A DNA stretch of 64,000 bases from Allobosea psychrotolerans (GTDB lineage: Bacteria > Pseudomonadota > Alphaproteobacteria > Rhizobiales > Beijerinckiaceae): NCBI RefSeq assembly GCF_002917105.1, contig NZ_PQFZ01000007.1, forward strand, positions 222,098 to 286,097, in the 5' to 3' direction. The notes under the pieces were generated by a model. The model was not told the DNA's origin and ran no database searches. It was given only the letters and a program-made list of their open reading frames with translations. Position 1 is the stretch's first letter. Each line of letters opens with the position of its first letter. Positions 26,442 to 38,050 of the stretch are shown here, piece after piece. A program made the translations under genes and the position numbers.

Positions 26442-27737
26442 ATGACAGCGGACCTCGCCACGACCCTGAGCGAAGCAATCGCAGAGGACGCCCCCTGTGG
26501 CCCCGATCTCGACCTCGCCTATGACCCCGATTACAGCCTGTTCGTCGCGCGGGCGGAGGGCCTGCTGCCGGAGAAATCCTTCTTCGACTTCGACCGGACC
26601 AAGAACGACCTGGCGAAAGAAAGCAGCGCCGTCGAAACCTTCCTGGGGCGCACCCGCGATCTGCGCCTGCTCGTCCTGCTCGCGAAGCTGCGCATCCTCA
26701 ACCGGGATCTCGGCGGCTTCGTCGCGGCCCTGACGGCGATGGCGGCCTTGCTGCGCGCGCGCTGGGAGCATGTCCACCCCGCCGCCGAGGAGGGCGATTT
26801 CGGCCTGCGCATCGTGGTCATCGAGTCGCTCGACGATACGACCAGCATCATCATGCCCTTGCTGCACGCCCCCTTGACAGTCAGCCGGCGCATCGGCGCG
26901 GTCAACTACCGGATGGTCCAGATCGCGCGGGGCGAGGCCACCGCCCGCGAGGGCGAACCGGCGCCGGATCTGCAGGCCGTGGAAACAGCCTTCAGCGACG
27001 GCGACATGGCCGGGTTGGTCCAGAACCGCGACCTGCTCGTCGCGGCCGCAGCCGCGCTGGCCGAGATGGAAGCCTGCGTCGAGGAGCAGAACGCCGGCAG
27101 CCTCAGCCTCGGAAAACTCAAGCCCACGCTCGACAAGATCAGGACCGAGCTCGACGGCGCAATCGTCAAGCGCGACCCGGGCGCCGCGGCGGCGCCGCAG
27201 GCCGCCGGCAGCGCGGAGGCAAATGGTGCAGCCCCGGATGCTGCCGGCCCCACGCCCTCCATCCCGCTCGACACGCCGGCCGGCATCCGCCGCGCCTTGC
27301 TCGGCGCCGAGCTGTATTTCCGGACCCGCGAACCGTCGAGCCCGGCGCTGCTGCTCGTCGCCCAGGCGCGCCAGCTCGTCGGCAAGGGGCTCGCCGAAAG
27401 CGTTCAGCTCCTGGTTCCAGACCATGCCAGCGATGCGACCATCAATGTCGGCGGCCGCATGGTCTTCGACCTGCCGATCGAGCGCCTGGCCACATTGATC
27501 GAGGCCGGGCCCGATGGCGAGACCGTCGACACGGAAGCCGATCCGCCGGCCGCGGGCAGCCGGCACGAGGCGCTCGACATCCTTCAGCAGGTCGCCACGC
27601 ATCTGCGCGCCCGCGAGCCCTCGAGTGCCATTCCGTTACTGTGCGAGCGTGCTCGTGCGATGGCCGAGCGCGATTTCATGTCACTTTTAAGAGAAATGCT
27701 ACCGGAACGTGCATTTCGAAATCTCGACGAAAGTTGA
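26442..27737 (+). CDS. tssA: T6SS protein TssA
   Basis: 431 residues from ATG 26442 (MTADLATTLSEAI). The ImpA-type N-terminal domain is clear: EDAPCGPDLDLAYDPDY and the RDLRLLVLLAKLRILNRDL block around 70-90. TssA proteins prime sheath polymerisation or cap the distal end. The C-terminal region (about 285-430) contains two helical repeats of the REPSSPALLLVAQARQLVG and REPSSAIPLLCERARAM type. It opens the second T6SS transcription unit, and the next gene, tssB, is 80 bases downstream. Confidence 0.93.
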   Translation: MTADLATTLSEAIAEDAPCGPDLDLAYDPDYSLFVARAEGLLPEKSFFDFDRTKNDLAKESSAVETFLGRTRDLRLLVLLAKLRILNRDLGGFVAALTAMAALLRARWEHVHPAAEEGDFGLRIVVIESLDDTTSIIMPLLHAPLTVSRRIGAVNYRMVQIARGEATAREGEPAPDLQAVETAFSDGDMAGLVQNRDLLVAAAAALAEMEACVEEQNAGSLSLGKLKPTLDKIRTELDGAIVKRDPGAAAAPQAAGSAEANGAAPDAAGPTPSIPLDTPAGIRRALLGAELYFRTREPSSPALLLVAQARQLVGKGLAESVQLLVPDHASDATINVGGRMVFDLPIERLATLIEAGPDGETVDTEADPPAAGSRHEALDILQQVATHLRAREPSSAIPLLCERARAMAERDFMSLLREMLPERAFRNLDES

Positions 27738-27745
27738 TCATGGAG

Positions 27746-27774
27746 TTGACCTTACGGCCGTTTTGAAATGTAGT
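27746..27774 (+). promoter_or_regulatory. Candidate promoter upstream of tssB
   Basis: TTGACC (27746-27751), 17-base spacer, TGTAGT (27769-27774), in a locally AT-rich stretch just after tssA. It would start the sheath and tube genes tssB-tssC-hcp at a higher level than tssA. Sequence match only. Confidence 0.33.
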
Positions 27775-27817
27775 GTTTCTGCTTCATTTCGGCAGCGAAG
27801 CAGCCTCGGGGGTTGAC

Positions 27818-28339
27818 ATGTCCGACAGCGGCCAGAAGTTCATCCGACGCAACCGAGCGCCTCGGGTTCATATCAGTTACGATGACCCCTACGATGCCAA
27901 TCGTAAGATCGAGATTCCGTTCGTCATGGGCGTGATGTCGGACCTGTCCGGAAACTATGCCGGCGCAGAAAAGCCCGACGTCGCGGATCGCGGTTTCCTC
28001 GACATCGACATGGACAACTTCGAGAACCGCATGGCGGCGATCGAACCTGGCGTCACCTTCCGGGTCGACAACAAGCTCGGCGACACGCCATCGGGCGAAA
28101 AGCTCCAGGTCGCGCTGCGGTTCTCGAAGATGGCCGATTTCAGCCCCGCCGCCGTGGCGCGCCAGGTGCCGGCCGTCGCCAAGCTGCTGGAGGCGCGCGA
28201 GCAGCTCGCCAACCTCAAGAGCTACATGGACGGGAAAGCCGGCGCGGAAGCCAAGCTGCGTGAACTGCTGAGCGACCCGAAACTGATGGCGGCGCTGAGC
28301 GAGCGCGCCAAACCAGCCTCCGAAGACGACAAATCCTAA
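27818..28339 (+). CDS. tssB: T6SS sheath small subunit TssB
   Basis: 173 residues from ATG 27818 (MSDSGQKFIRRNRAPRV). TssB (VipA/ImpB) pairs with TssC to form the contractile sheath. Family features are the VHISYDD strand, PFVMGVMSDLSGNY, the FLDIDMDNFENRM region, and the C-terminal helix LLEAREQLANLKSYMDGK. An upstream in-frame ATG at 27773 would add 15 unlikely residues. Its stop codon lies in an 18-base tandem repeat. Confidence 0.96.
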   Translation: MSDSGQKFIRRNRAPRVHISYDDPYDANRKIEIPFVMGVMSDLSGNYAGAEKPDVADRGFLDIDMDNFENRMAAIEPGVTFRVDNKLGDTPSGEKLQVALRFSKMADFSPAAVARQVPAVAKLLEAREQLANLKSYMDGKAGAEAKLRELLSDPKLMAALSERAKPASEDDKS

Positions 28340-28386
28340 GCACGCCCGAAATCCTAGGCACGCCCACAATCCTGAGCACGCCTACG
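28333..28386 (+). repeat. Three 18-bp tandem repeats between tssB and tssC
   Basis: Units ATCCTAAGCACGCCCGAA (28333-28350), ATCCTAGGCACGCCCACA (28351-28368) and ATCCTGAGCACGCCTACG (28369-28386). The first unit contains the tssB stop codon TAA; unit two offers TAG and unit three TGA in the same frame, so all three are stop codons in register. tssC starts 31 bases later. Confidence 0.85.
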
Positions 28387-28417
28387 ACGCGCCACTTCGC
28401 TTTTTGGAACGGTCATC

Positions 28418-29911
28418 ATGGCTACCGAGCTCAAATCCGCTACCCAAACCGGGCAGACCGAAACGCGCGATGTCGATGAGTTCGCCTCGCTGCTGAAGCA
28501 GAGCTTCAAGCCACGCAGCGAACGCGCCGCGACCGAGGTCGAGAACGCCGTCTCGACGCTGGTCCAGCAGGCACTGGCCGATCAGTCGCTGGTCAAGGAC
28601 GACGTCCTCGACACGATCGAGGAAATGATCGCGCAACTCGACAAGAAGCTCTCCGAGCAGGTCAACGCGATCATCCACGCGCCGGAATTCCAGCAGATCG
28701 AGAGCGCCTGGCGCGGGCTGAACTACCTGATCATGAATTCGGAGACTGACGTCCAGCTCAAGATCCGCGTGATGAACATCTCGAAGAACGAGCTGTCGCG
28801 CACGCTGAAGCTCTATCCCGGCGCGAAATGGGACCAGAGCCCGCTGTTCAAGAAGGTCTATGAGCATGAGTTCGGCCAACTCGGCGGCGAACCTTATGGC
28901 TGCCTGATCGGCGACTATTATTTCAGCCACCTGCCGCAGGACGTGCAGCTGCTTCGCGACATCAGCAAGGTCGCGGCCTCCGCGCATGCGCCCTTCTTCG
29001 CGGGTGCCGGCCCGACATTGATGGGCATGGATTCCTGGAACGAGCTCGCCAATCCGCGCGATCTCGGCAAGATCTTCGATACGCCCGACTATGCCGCCTG
29101 GCGCTCGCTGCGTGACTCCGACGATTCCTGCTATGCCGGCCTGTGCATGCCGCGCGTGCTGTCGCGCCTGCCCTATGGCGCGAAATCCGACCCGGTCGAG
29201 GAATTCGGCTTCGAGGAGGAGACCGACGGCCATACCGGCTCGAACTATGCCTGGATGAACGCCTCCTATGCGATGGCGGTGAACATCAACCGGGCCTTCA
29301 AGGAATGGGGCTGGTGCACGCGCATTCGCGGCGTCCAGTCGGGCGGCGAAGTCATCAACCTGCCGACCCATACCTTCCCGAGCGATGATGGCGGCGTCGA
29401 CCTGAAATGCCCCACAGAAATCGCGATCAGCGACCGGCGCGAGGCCGAGCTCGCCAAGGCCGGGCTGATCCCGCTGATCCACCGCAAGAATTCCGACAAG
29501 GCAGCCTTCATCGGCGCGCAATCGCTCTACAAGCCGAAGAAATACGACAACAACGTCGATGCGACGGCGTCGTCAAACCTTCGCTCCCGCCTGCCATACA
29601 TGTTCGCGGTCTCACGTTTCGCGCATTACCTGAAATGCATGGTGCGCGACAAGGTCGGCTCGACGATGGAGCAGGAGCAGCTCACCGTCTGGCTGCAGGA
29701 ATGGATCAACCAATATGTCGATGGCGCACCAGCGACCTCGACCGAACAAACGAAGGCGCGCAAGCCGCTGGCGGCAGCCAGCGTCCAGATTCGCCCGGAC
29801 GAGGAAAACCCAGGTTACTACTCGGCGCGCTTCCTGTTGCGGCCGCACTACCAGCTCGAGGGCATGGATGTGAGCCTCAGCCTGGTGTCGCGGCTCCCGC
29901 AGAAGTCCTGA
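28418..29911 (+). CDS. tssC: T6SS sheath large subunit TssC
   Basis: 497 residues, full length for TssC (VipB/ImpC). Conserved blocks: the N-terminal helix DEFASLLKQSFKPRS, IIHAPEFQQIESAWRGLNYL, LIGDYYFSH, FFAGAGPTLMGMDSWNELA and the C-terminal FLLRPHYQLEGMDVSLSLVSRLP. It forms the sheath with TssB around the Hcp tube, and ClpV recognises its N-terminal helix after contraction. It lies 78 bases after tssB. Confidence 0.97.
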   Translation: MATELKSATQTGQTETRDVDEFASLLKQSFKPRSERAATEVENAVSTLVQQALADQSLVKDDVLDTIEEMIAQLDKKLSEQVNAIIHAPEFQQIESAWRGLNYLIMNSETDVQLKIRVMNISKNELSRTLKLYPGAKWDQSPLFKKVYEHEFGQLGGEPYGCLIGDYYFSHLPQDVQLLRDISKVAASAHAPFFAGAGPTLMGMDSWNELANPRDLGKIFDTPDYAAWRSLRDSDDSCYAGLCMPRVLSRLPYGAKSDPVEEFGFEEETDGHTGSNYAWMNASYAMAVNINRAFKEWGWCTRIRGVQSGGEVINLPTHTFPSDDGGVDLKCPTEIAISDRREAELAKAGLIPLIHRKNSDKAAFIGAQSLYKPKKYDNNVDATASSNLRSRLPYMFAVSRFAHYLKCMVRDKVGSTMEQEQLTVWLQEWINQYVDGAPATSTEQTKARKPLAAASVQIRPDEENPGYYSARFLLRPHYQLEGMDVSLSLVSRLPQKS

Positions 29912-30042
29912 GAGGCCGTCTGAACTCGGATTGCTCCAGGTAGCGCGGCTGCAACGACAGCCTCTCTACCGGGGTTGGGAGTGGCGCCGGAAGCCCGGGC
30001 GGGCGACCGCGCCTAGTCTGCACTGGCAATGGAGAATCCACT

Positions 30043-30528
30043 ATGGCAGCCGAAGACATCCACCTGAAGCTCGAATCGCCGTCAGTCGAAGGCGACAGCA
30101 CCGTCAAAGGGCATGAAAAGGAGCTCGCGCTCCAATCCTGGAGCTTCGGCGCAAACCAGACCGCCTCGATGCATGAGGCCACCGGTGGCGGCAAAGGCAA
30201 GTCCTCATTCAGCGATGTGCAGTGCTTCATGAGGGCCGACACCGCCTCCGTCACCCTGCTGCAGTTCCTGGCGAAAGGCACCCATATCGGCAAGGGCACG
30301 CTGATCCAGCGCAAGGCCGGCGACAAGCCGCTCGATTTCGTCACGCTGATCATGGAAGAGATCATCGTCAGCAGTGTCAGTTTGAGCGGCTCAGGCGATG
30401 AAGCCACCGTGTCCTTCTCGCTGAACTTCGCAAAATTCGAGTACAAGTTCGCAGCGCAGGACGCCAAGGGCAACAAGGGCAAGGAGCCCTCGTTCAAATA
30501 CGACATCGCCAAGGTCGACGCGGCGTAA
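30043..30528 (+). CDS. hcp: T6SS tube protein Hcp
   Basis: 161 residues. Hcp hexamer rings stack to make the inner tube and can carry small effectors. Family features: DIHLKLESPSVEGDS at the start, LALQSWSFGANQ, FMRADTASVTLLQFLAKGTHIGKGTL, and VSFSLNFAKFEYKF near the end. The 131-base gap after tssC has no visible terminator, so co-transcription with the sheath genes is likely, with the ribosome site GGAGAA just before the start. Confidence 0.95.
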   Translation: MAAEDIHLKLESPSVEGDSTVKGHEKELALQSWSFGANQTASMHEATGGGKGKSSFSDVQCFMRADTASVTLLQFLAKGTHIGKGTLIQRKAGDKPLDFVTLIMEEIIVSSVSLSGSGDEATVSFSLNFAKFEYKFAAQDAKGNKGKEPSFKYDIAKVDAA

Positions 30529-30654
30529 TCAGCGGCGGCGGCCTGCAGCACCTACCCTCGGGTCAGCGGTGTCGCGGCCTCTTGCAGCCGCGCGAGATGA
30601 CGGCGGCCGCGCCCCGCGCGGCTTCCGCTCTGTGCTTGCCTGGCGGAGTGGGCA

Positions 30655-31200
30655 ATGAGTCGCAAGAAATCGGTCAGCCTGCGGATTCCGCTGATGTCGG
30701 CCTTCCGGGCCGGAGCGGAGGCAAAGGATGCCAGAAAGGCTGTCGATTTGCGCGACGAGGCCGGCGAGCGCGTCCTGGCTGGCCGGCTCGTGACTGGCCG
30801 GGCCGCGATCTCGGAGAGCCGGTTGCGCAGCGAGTTGTCGCGCGATCTCAGCACTCTGCTGAACACCGTCAACCTGGAATCGTCCTTCGATCTCGGTCCC
30901 AACGAAGCCGTTCGCCGGTCGATCCTCAATTACGGCCTGCCCGACATCGCCCATCGCACGATCGACGAGGCGGGCATCGAGAATATCGACCAGGAGATCA
31001 AGGACGCGCTGCTGCTCTTCGAGCCGCGGCTGGTCCGGCATTCGCTGCATGTCGAGCGCGACAAGTCGATCGCCGTGCATGAGCTGGCAGTCCGCTTCAT
31101 CGTACGCGCCGACATGGTGGCGGACCCGGTCAATGTCCCCGTCGAGTTCTTCGCCGAGATGCAGGCGGGTTCGGGCAAGATCATGGTCAGCCGACTCTAA
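30655..31200 (+). CDS. tssE: T6SS baseplate protein TssE
   Basis: 181 residues. TssE is the gp25-like wedge protein that starts sheath assembly at the baseplate. The gp25 hallmarks are visible: LRSELSRDLSTLLNTVN, the SILNYGLPDIAHRTID block, and a short C-terminal strand set (FFAEMQAGSGKIMVSRL). The ribosome site GGCGGAGTGG precedes ATG 30655. It is followed by a 150-base gap that contains an interspersed repeat. Confidence 0.92.
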   Translation: MSRKKSVSLRIPLMSAFRAGAEAKDARKAVDLRDEAGERVLAGRLVTGRAAISESRLRSELSRDLSTLLNTVNLESSFDLGPNEAVRRSILNYGLPDIAHRTIDEAGIENIDQEIKDALLLFEPRLVRHSLHVERDKSIAVHELAVRFIVRADMVADPVNVPVEFFAEMQAGSGKIMVSRL

Positions 31201-31295
31201 AGCCGGATGATGAGTTCGTTTCGACCTTCGGGAATATACCCATGACGCCTCCAGACATCATCTCGACCCGCTCCGGCGCTCATCGCAGCATGAGG

Positions 31296-31340
31296 GCATG
31301 ATGTCGCCCAGGGACCGGCTTCCGCTTTTCGACACGACAC
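31296..31340 (-). repeat. Interspersed repeat R2, copy b
   Basis: GCATGATGTCGCCCAGGGAC continuing CGGCTTCCGCTTTTCGACAC. It matches the reverse complement of the element at 43914-43954 with several differences. It lies in the leader of tssF and ends 10 bases before the start codon, so it may affect tssF expression. Confidence 0.7.
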
Positions 31341-31350
31341 TCTAGCCGCC

Positions 31351-33312
31351 ATGGATCGCGAATTCCTCGATCTCTACAATCGCGAACTGGATCTGCTCTA
31401 CCAGCAGGCCAAGGAGTTCGGCGACGAATATCCCGGCATTGCCGATCGCCTTGGCGGCCTGGTGCGCGACCGCATCGACCCGATGGTGTCCGGGCTGCTG
31501 GAGGGCACGGCCTTTCTCGCGGCACGCGTGCAGCTCAAGCTGAAGCACGAATTCCCGGAATTCACCTCCAATCTGCTCGAGCAGCTGGTGCCGAATTATC
31601 TGGCGCCGACGCCCTCCTGCATCCTGGCGCGCTTCCAGCCCGCCTTCGGCGACACGGCGCTGCGCGAAGGCAAGACCATCGCGAAGGGCAGCTATATCGA
31701 CGCGACCTATCAGCAGCGCGGCCGCCGCGTCGCCTGCCGCTATCGGCTTGCCTCCGACGTCACGCTCTGGCCCTTCGAGATCACCGGCGCGGAGTATTTC
31801 GCGACGCCTGCCGCCCTGCAGGGCCTTGGCATCCCGATCGACCGGCGGGCGCTGGCGGGCCTGCGCATCGGGCTGACCCACCGCACCACGCCGCGCCGCG
31901 ACGACGAGCCTTCCGACACCGAGGCCAAGGCGAAGCCCGAATGCTGGTTCTCCGGCACGAAGCTCGAGACGTTGCCCTTCTATCTCACCGGCGCGGAGCC
32001 GGACGCCCACGCCCTCTATGAGCACATCATGGCGCGCTGCATCGGCGTCTTCCTGCGCTATCTCGACCCGTTCGGCGATCCGGTCGCCGTGCCCTTGCCG
32101 CAGGATTGCCTGCGGCAGATCGGCATGGAGGAGGAAGAGGCGCTCCTGCCGCATGATGCCCGGATCTTCCGGGGCTTCGACCTGCTGCGCGAATATTTCA
32201 TGTTCCCGCGCAAATTCCTCGGCTTCACGCTGGGCGGGCTGAAAGCCGTCCGCCAGTCGCTCGCGGCGCGCAATATCGAGATCGTCATGGTCTTCGACGA
32301 GGCGAGCCCGCGGCTCGGCAGCATCGTCGATGGCAACACCTTCTCGCTCTACACCAGTCCTGCGGTGAACCTGTTCGAGATGGGCACCGACCGCATTCCG
32401 ATGAAGACCAATGTCCACGAGCACCATGTCGTGCCGGACCGCAGCCGCTATCTCGAATTCGAACCGCACCGCATCATCGAGGTCTTCGCGCATTTCGCCG
32501 GCGGGCGGGAGAAGGTGCCGGTGCGCCCGCTCTATTCCTCCTCGCTCGAAAACGGCGATGAATCCGGGCTGTTCTACACCATCCGCCGCCTGCCCCGGCG
32601 CCGCTCGATCGAGGAGAAGCAGCGCGGTGCGGCTTCGGACTATATCGGCACGGACATGTTCATCTCGCTGACGGAGAAGCCGGGCACGGATCTGGCCGCG
32701 CGCGTCGTCGAGCTCAGCATCCGCGCCTTCTGCAGCAACCGGCATCTGGCCGAGCAATTGCCGGTCGGCAGCAGCGGCGCCGATTTCCGCCTGCCCGAGG
32801 ACCAGACGCTCGACATCGTCTGCGTGGCGGGGCCGACGGCGCCGCGCGAGCCCGTCGCCTCCTATCTGCGCAGCCGCGGCGAGACCGCCCATACCGGGAC
32901 CGTGACCTGGCGATTGATCAACATGCTCAGCCTCAACCATCTCGGCCTGCTGGAGCGCGGCGGCGGCAAGGACGGGCGAGCGTTGCGCGAGACACTCGCC
33001 CTCTTCGCCGACCTCGCGGACGCCGCCACCGAACGGCGCATCCGCGGGACGCGTTCGCTCGACAGCCGCCCCGTGGTCAGGCGCGTGCGCCATCGCGCGG
33101 GGCTCGGCGCGGCGCGCGGCACGGAGGTCACCGTGACGCTGGACGAAAAGGCCTTCGAGGGCTCGGGCGCCTTCCTGCTGGGAGCCATCCTCGACCGTTT
33201 CTTCGCCGAATATGCCGGCATGAACCACTTCACCCAGACCGTGATCCGCACGGTCGAGCGCGGCGAGATCGCGCGCTGGCCGCCTCGCGCCGGATCGAGG
33301 AGGGTGCTGTGA
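31351..33312 (+). CDS. tssF: T6SS baseplate protein TssF
   Basis: 653 residues, full length. TssF (ImpG/VasA) builds the baseplate wedge with TssG and TssE. The N-terminal signature DLYNRELDLLYQQAKEFGDEY is diagnostic, as is EFPEFTSNLLEQLVPNYLAPTPS. The ending overlaps tssG by 4 bases (GTGA), so the two are translationally coupled. Confidence 0.96.
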   Translation: MDREFLDLYNRELDLLYQQAKEFGDEYPGIADRLGGLVRDRIDPMVSGLLEGTAFLAARVQLKLKHEFPEFTSNLLEQLVPNYLAPTPSCILARFQPAFGDTALREGKTIAKGSYIDATYQQRGRRVACRYRLASDVTLWPFEITGAEYFATPAALQGLGIPIDRRALAGLRIGLTHRTTPRRDDEPSDTEAKAKPECWFSGTKLETLPFYLTGAEPDAHALYEHIMARCIGVFLRYLDPFGDPVAVPLPQDCLRQIGMEEEEALLPHDARIFRGFDLLREYFMFPRKFLGFTLGGLKAVRQSLAARNIEIVMVFDEASPRLGSIVDGNTFSLYTSPAVNLFEMGTDRIPMKTNVHEHHVVPDRSRYLEFEPHRIIEVFAHFAGGREKVPVRPLYSSSLENGDESGLFYTIRRLPRRRSIEEKQRGAASDYIGTDMFISLTEKPGTDLAARVVELSIRAFCSNRHLAEQLPVGSSGADFRLPEDQTLDIVCVAGPTAPREPVASYLRSRGETAHTGTVTWRLINMLSLNHLGLLERGGGKDGRALRETLALFADLADAATERRIRGTRSLDSRPVVRRVRHRAGLGAARGTEVTVTLDEKAFEGSGAFLLGAILDRFFAEYAGMNHFTQTVIRTVERGEIARWPPRAGSRRVL

Positions 33313-34348
33313 GCTTCCTCGAAGATCTGACCCGGGAGCCCTGGCGCTTCGATTTCTACGAGACGCTGCGGCGGCTGGAGCGCGCCAATCCCAAGCAGCC
33401 CCGCATCGGCAATTCCAGCGCGACGCGCGAGGATTATGTCGCGCTGGGCCAGGACCCCTATATGGATTTCCCGGCCTCGACCCTGGCCAAGGCCGGGGCG
33501 GACGCGACCGGGCGCATGCGCATCCTGGTCAAGTTCCTCGGCCTGCTCGGCCCGCAGGGCGCCCTGCCCTATGCCACGACCGAGGAGGCCCATGGCTGGC
33601 TGCTCGCCGGCGACGACGCCTTTCCGCGCTTTCTCGATCTGTTCCAGAACCGCTTCCTGCAATTGTTCTTCCGCAGCTGGGCCGATGCCAGGCCCGTCGC
33701 CCAGCATGACAGCCTCGACCATGACCGCTTCTTCGATTTCGTGGGCTCCGGCATCGGGCTGGGCAGCGCGCCCTATCGCGGGCTCGACGCCACCCCGGAC
33801 GCGCTGAAGGCCGGCTTTTCCGGCCTGCTCGGCGCGCAGGCGAAATCGGCGGCGCGCCTGCGCGGCTTTCTCGAGGGGATGTTCAATCTCAAGGTCGAGA
33901 TCGACGAATTCGTCGGCATGAAGATCGAATTCGAGGAAAGCGACCGTTCCAGCCTCGGCGGCCGCCATGCCCGGCTCGGCGTCGACATGCTGATCGGCGC
34001 CGGCGTCTTCAGCATCGAGGACAAGATCGTGGTGCGGCTGCATACCGCCGATCTCGACGAATACCGGCGCTTCCTGCCGAGCGGCGACATCTGCCAGGCC
34101 CTGAACGACGCGATCTTCTTCGTCGTCGGCCACGAGATCACCTGGGATATCGAGCTCGCCATCCCCGCCAGCAAGGTCGAGCCGATGCGCCTGTCGCGCT
34201 CGGGCCAGCTGGGCTGGACCTCATGGCTGTCACCGAAGCGCGAGGTCGATGCCGGCGAGATCCGTTGCGATGCGCGCTTCCAGCCGGGGCAGAAGACCGC
34301 CCCGCAGCCGAAAAAACCGCCGAAAACCAACAAGACGAAGGGGCCGTC

Positions 34349-34352
<4 letters not shown>
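33309..34352 (+). CDS. tssG: T6SS baseplate protein TssG
   Basis: 347 residues from a GTG start within the tssF stop overlap. TssG (ImpH/VasB) partners TssF in a 2:1 wedge complex. Family features: REPWRFDFYETLRRLERANP at the start, FLGLLGPQGALPYATTE, DRFFDFVGSGIGL, and GRHARLGVDMLIGAGVF. The last 20 residues are Lys/Pro-rich and probably a disordered tail. Its stop overlaps the clpV start by 4 bases. Confidence 0.95.
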
Positions 34353-37111
<2,759 letters not shown>

Positions 37112-37220
37112 AGCCGCGGTTCGAATGGAAGCGCTCAGCGCCGGTTGGAAATGCCCTCATCCTGAGGAGCCGGCCTGAAATGAGCTCAAAGATTTCAATG
37201 GCTCTGTCTTCGCCACCGAC

Positions 37221-37335
37221 GCGCCGTCATCCTGGGCGAAGCGAAGCTTCGACCCGGGATCCATCGTAGAGCTCCGGAGCCCTCCGATGGATCCCGGAGC
37301 TGCGCCGCTTCGCGGCTTGTCCAGGATGACGGCGC
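37221..37335. repeat. R4-bounded long palindromic element
   Basis: Perfect 15-bp outer arms GCGCCGTCATCCTGG (37221-37235) and CCAGGATGACGGCGC (37321-37335), with an inner perfect pair CGGGATCCATCG and CGATGGATCCCG. It shares its arm motif with 22941-22980. Confidence 0.75.
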
Positions 37336-37392
37336 GGGGATGTCGAGCGATCGGAAGCCTCTGATATCGCTCGGTCCATTTGAGGTCAGACT

Positions 37393-37426
37393 CTGAGGAG
37401 CCATTCCCCGGGGAATGGCTCCTCAG
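37393..37426. repeat. Perfect 34-bp palindrome, possible terminator or protein-binding site
   Basis: The left half is CTGAGGAGCCATTCCCC and the right half is its exact reverse complement, with no spacer, centred between 37409 and 37410. It lies 32 bases beyond the PAAR stop. The CTGAGGAGCC end echoes the R3 arm motif, which suggests it grew from that repeat family. Confidence 0.8.
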
Positions 37427-37457
37427 GAAAGGGCTGTCGGACATTTCAAACGGGCGC

Positions 37458-37967
37458 TCAGCCGCCGATGATCACCGTCGGGCAGCCCATCATGATCTTG
37501 TTGGGCGGCCCGAGCGCCTCGACGATGGTGTCGCCCATCCGGCAGGCCGGCAAGCCGTTGATCATCACGGTCGTCGAGCCGTCGACGACGACGCCGGGTC
37601 CATGCGGCGGGATCGGCAAGGGCGTGGCGCAGATATGGATATCGACCCCGCCGCCGCCTGCAGCCGCGCCGGTGATGGTTGCGCTCATCGCGGTGGACGC
37701 CGCCGTCTTGGCGGCCTCCTCGGCCGCGACCGCAGCAGGAGCGCCGGGCGTGCCCGCCGCAGCCAGCTTGGCGGCCTCCGCCGCCTTGAGCGTGGCGTCC
37801 GACGCCTGCTTCGCCGCCTGCACGGCGGCCGCGCCGGCCCCACCGATGCCGCGCCATGCCGGCAGGCCGCCGATCAGGACATTGGCGCTGCCCGGGCCCG
37901 GTTGCAGGACCGGCGGCAACGGGTGCAGAACGGGATCGGTTATACGGGCAGCCGGTCCGGTCGGCAT
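37458..37967 (-). CDS. PAAR-domain T6SS spike-tip protein with an Ala-rich insertion
   Basis: 169 residues. PAAR proteins sharpen the VgrG tip and can carry effectors. The domain appears split: VLQPGPGSANVLIGGLPAWRG (about 20-40) is the first half, and ICATPLPIPPHGPGVVVDGS with TVMINGLPACRMGDTIVEA and the C-terminal GCPTVIIGG make the second. Between them lies an Ala-rich helical insertion (about 45-100, e.g. KQASDATLKAAEAAKLAAAG). No C-terminal toxin domain. It sits 83 bases beyond tagH on the same strand and away from vgrG. Confidence 0.88.
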   Translation of the reverse strand: MPTGPAARITDPVLHPLPPVLQPGPGSANVLIGGLPAWRGIGGAGAAAVQAAKQASDATLKAAEAAKLAAAGTPGAPAAVAAEEAAKTAASTAMSATITGAAAGGGGVDIHICATPLPIPPHGPGVVVDGSTTVMINGLPACRMGDTIVEALGPPNKIMMGCPTVIIGG

Positions 37968-38050
37968 GGCTCGGCCCTCCGTCGAGTGACGCTGCGGAAA
38001 CTCTAAATTGTGCCCGGCAAACCCGCAAGGCTACCCAGGAACAAGACGGC

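Larger units (their letters stand above)
37112..37457. other. 346-base intergenic region built from palindromic repeats
   Basis: The gap between convergent clpV and PAAR genes holds an R3 half-element near 37151-37175, an R4-bounded long hairpin (37221-37335) and a perfect palindrome (37393-37426). No gene is supported here. The palindromes could stop transcription from both sides. Confidence 0.65.
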
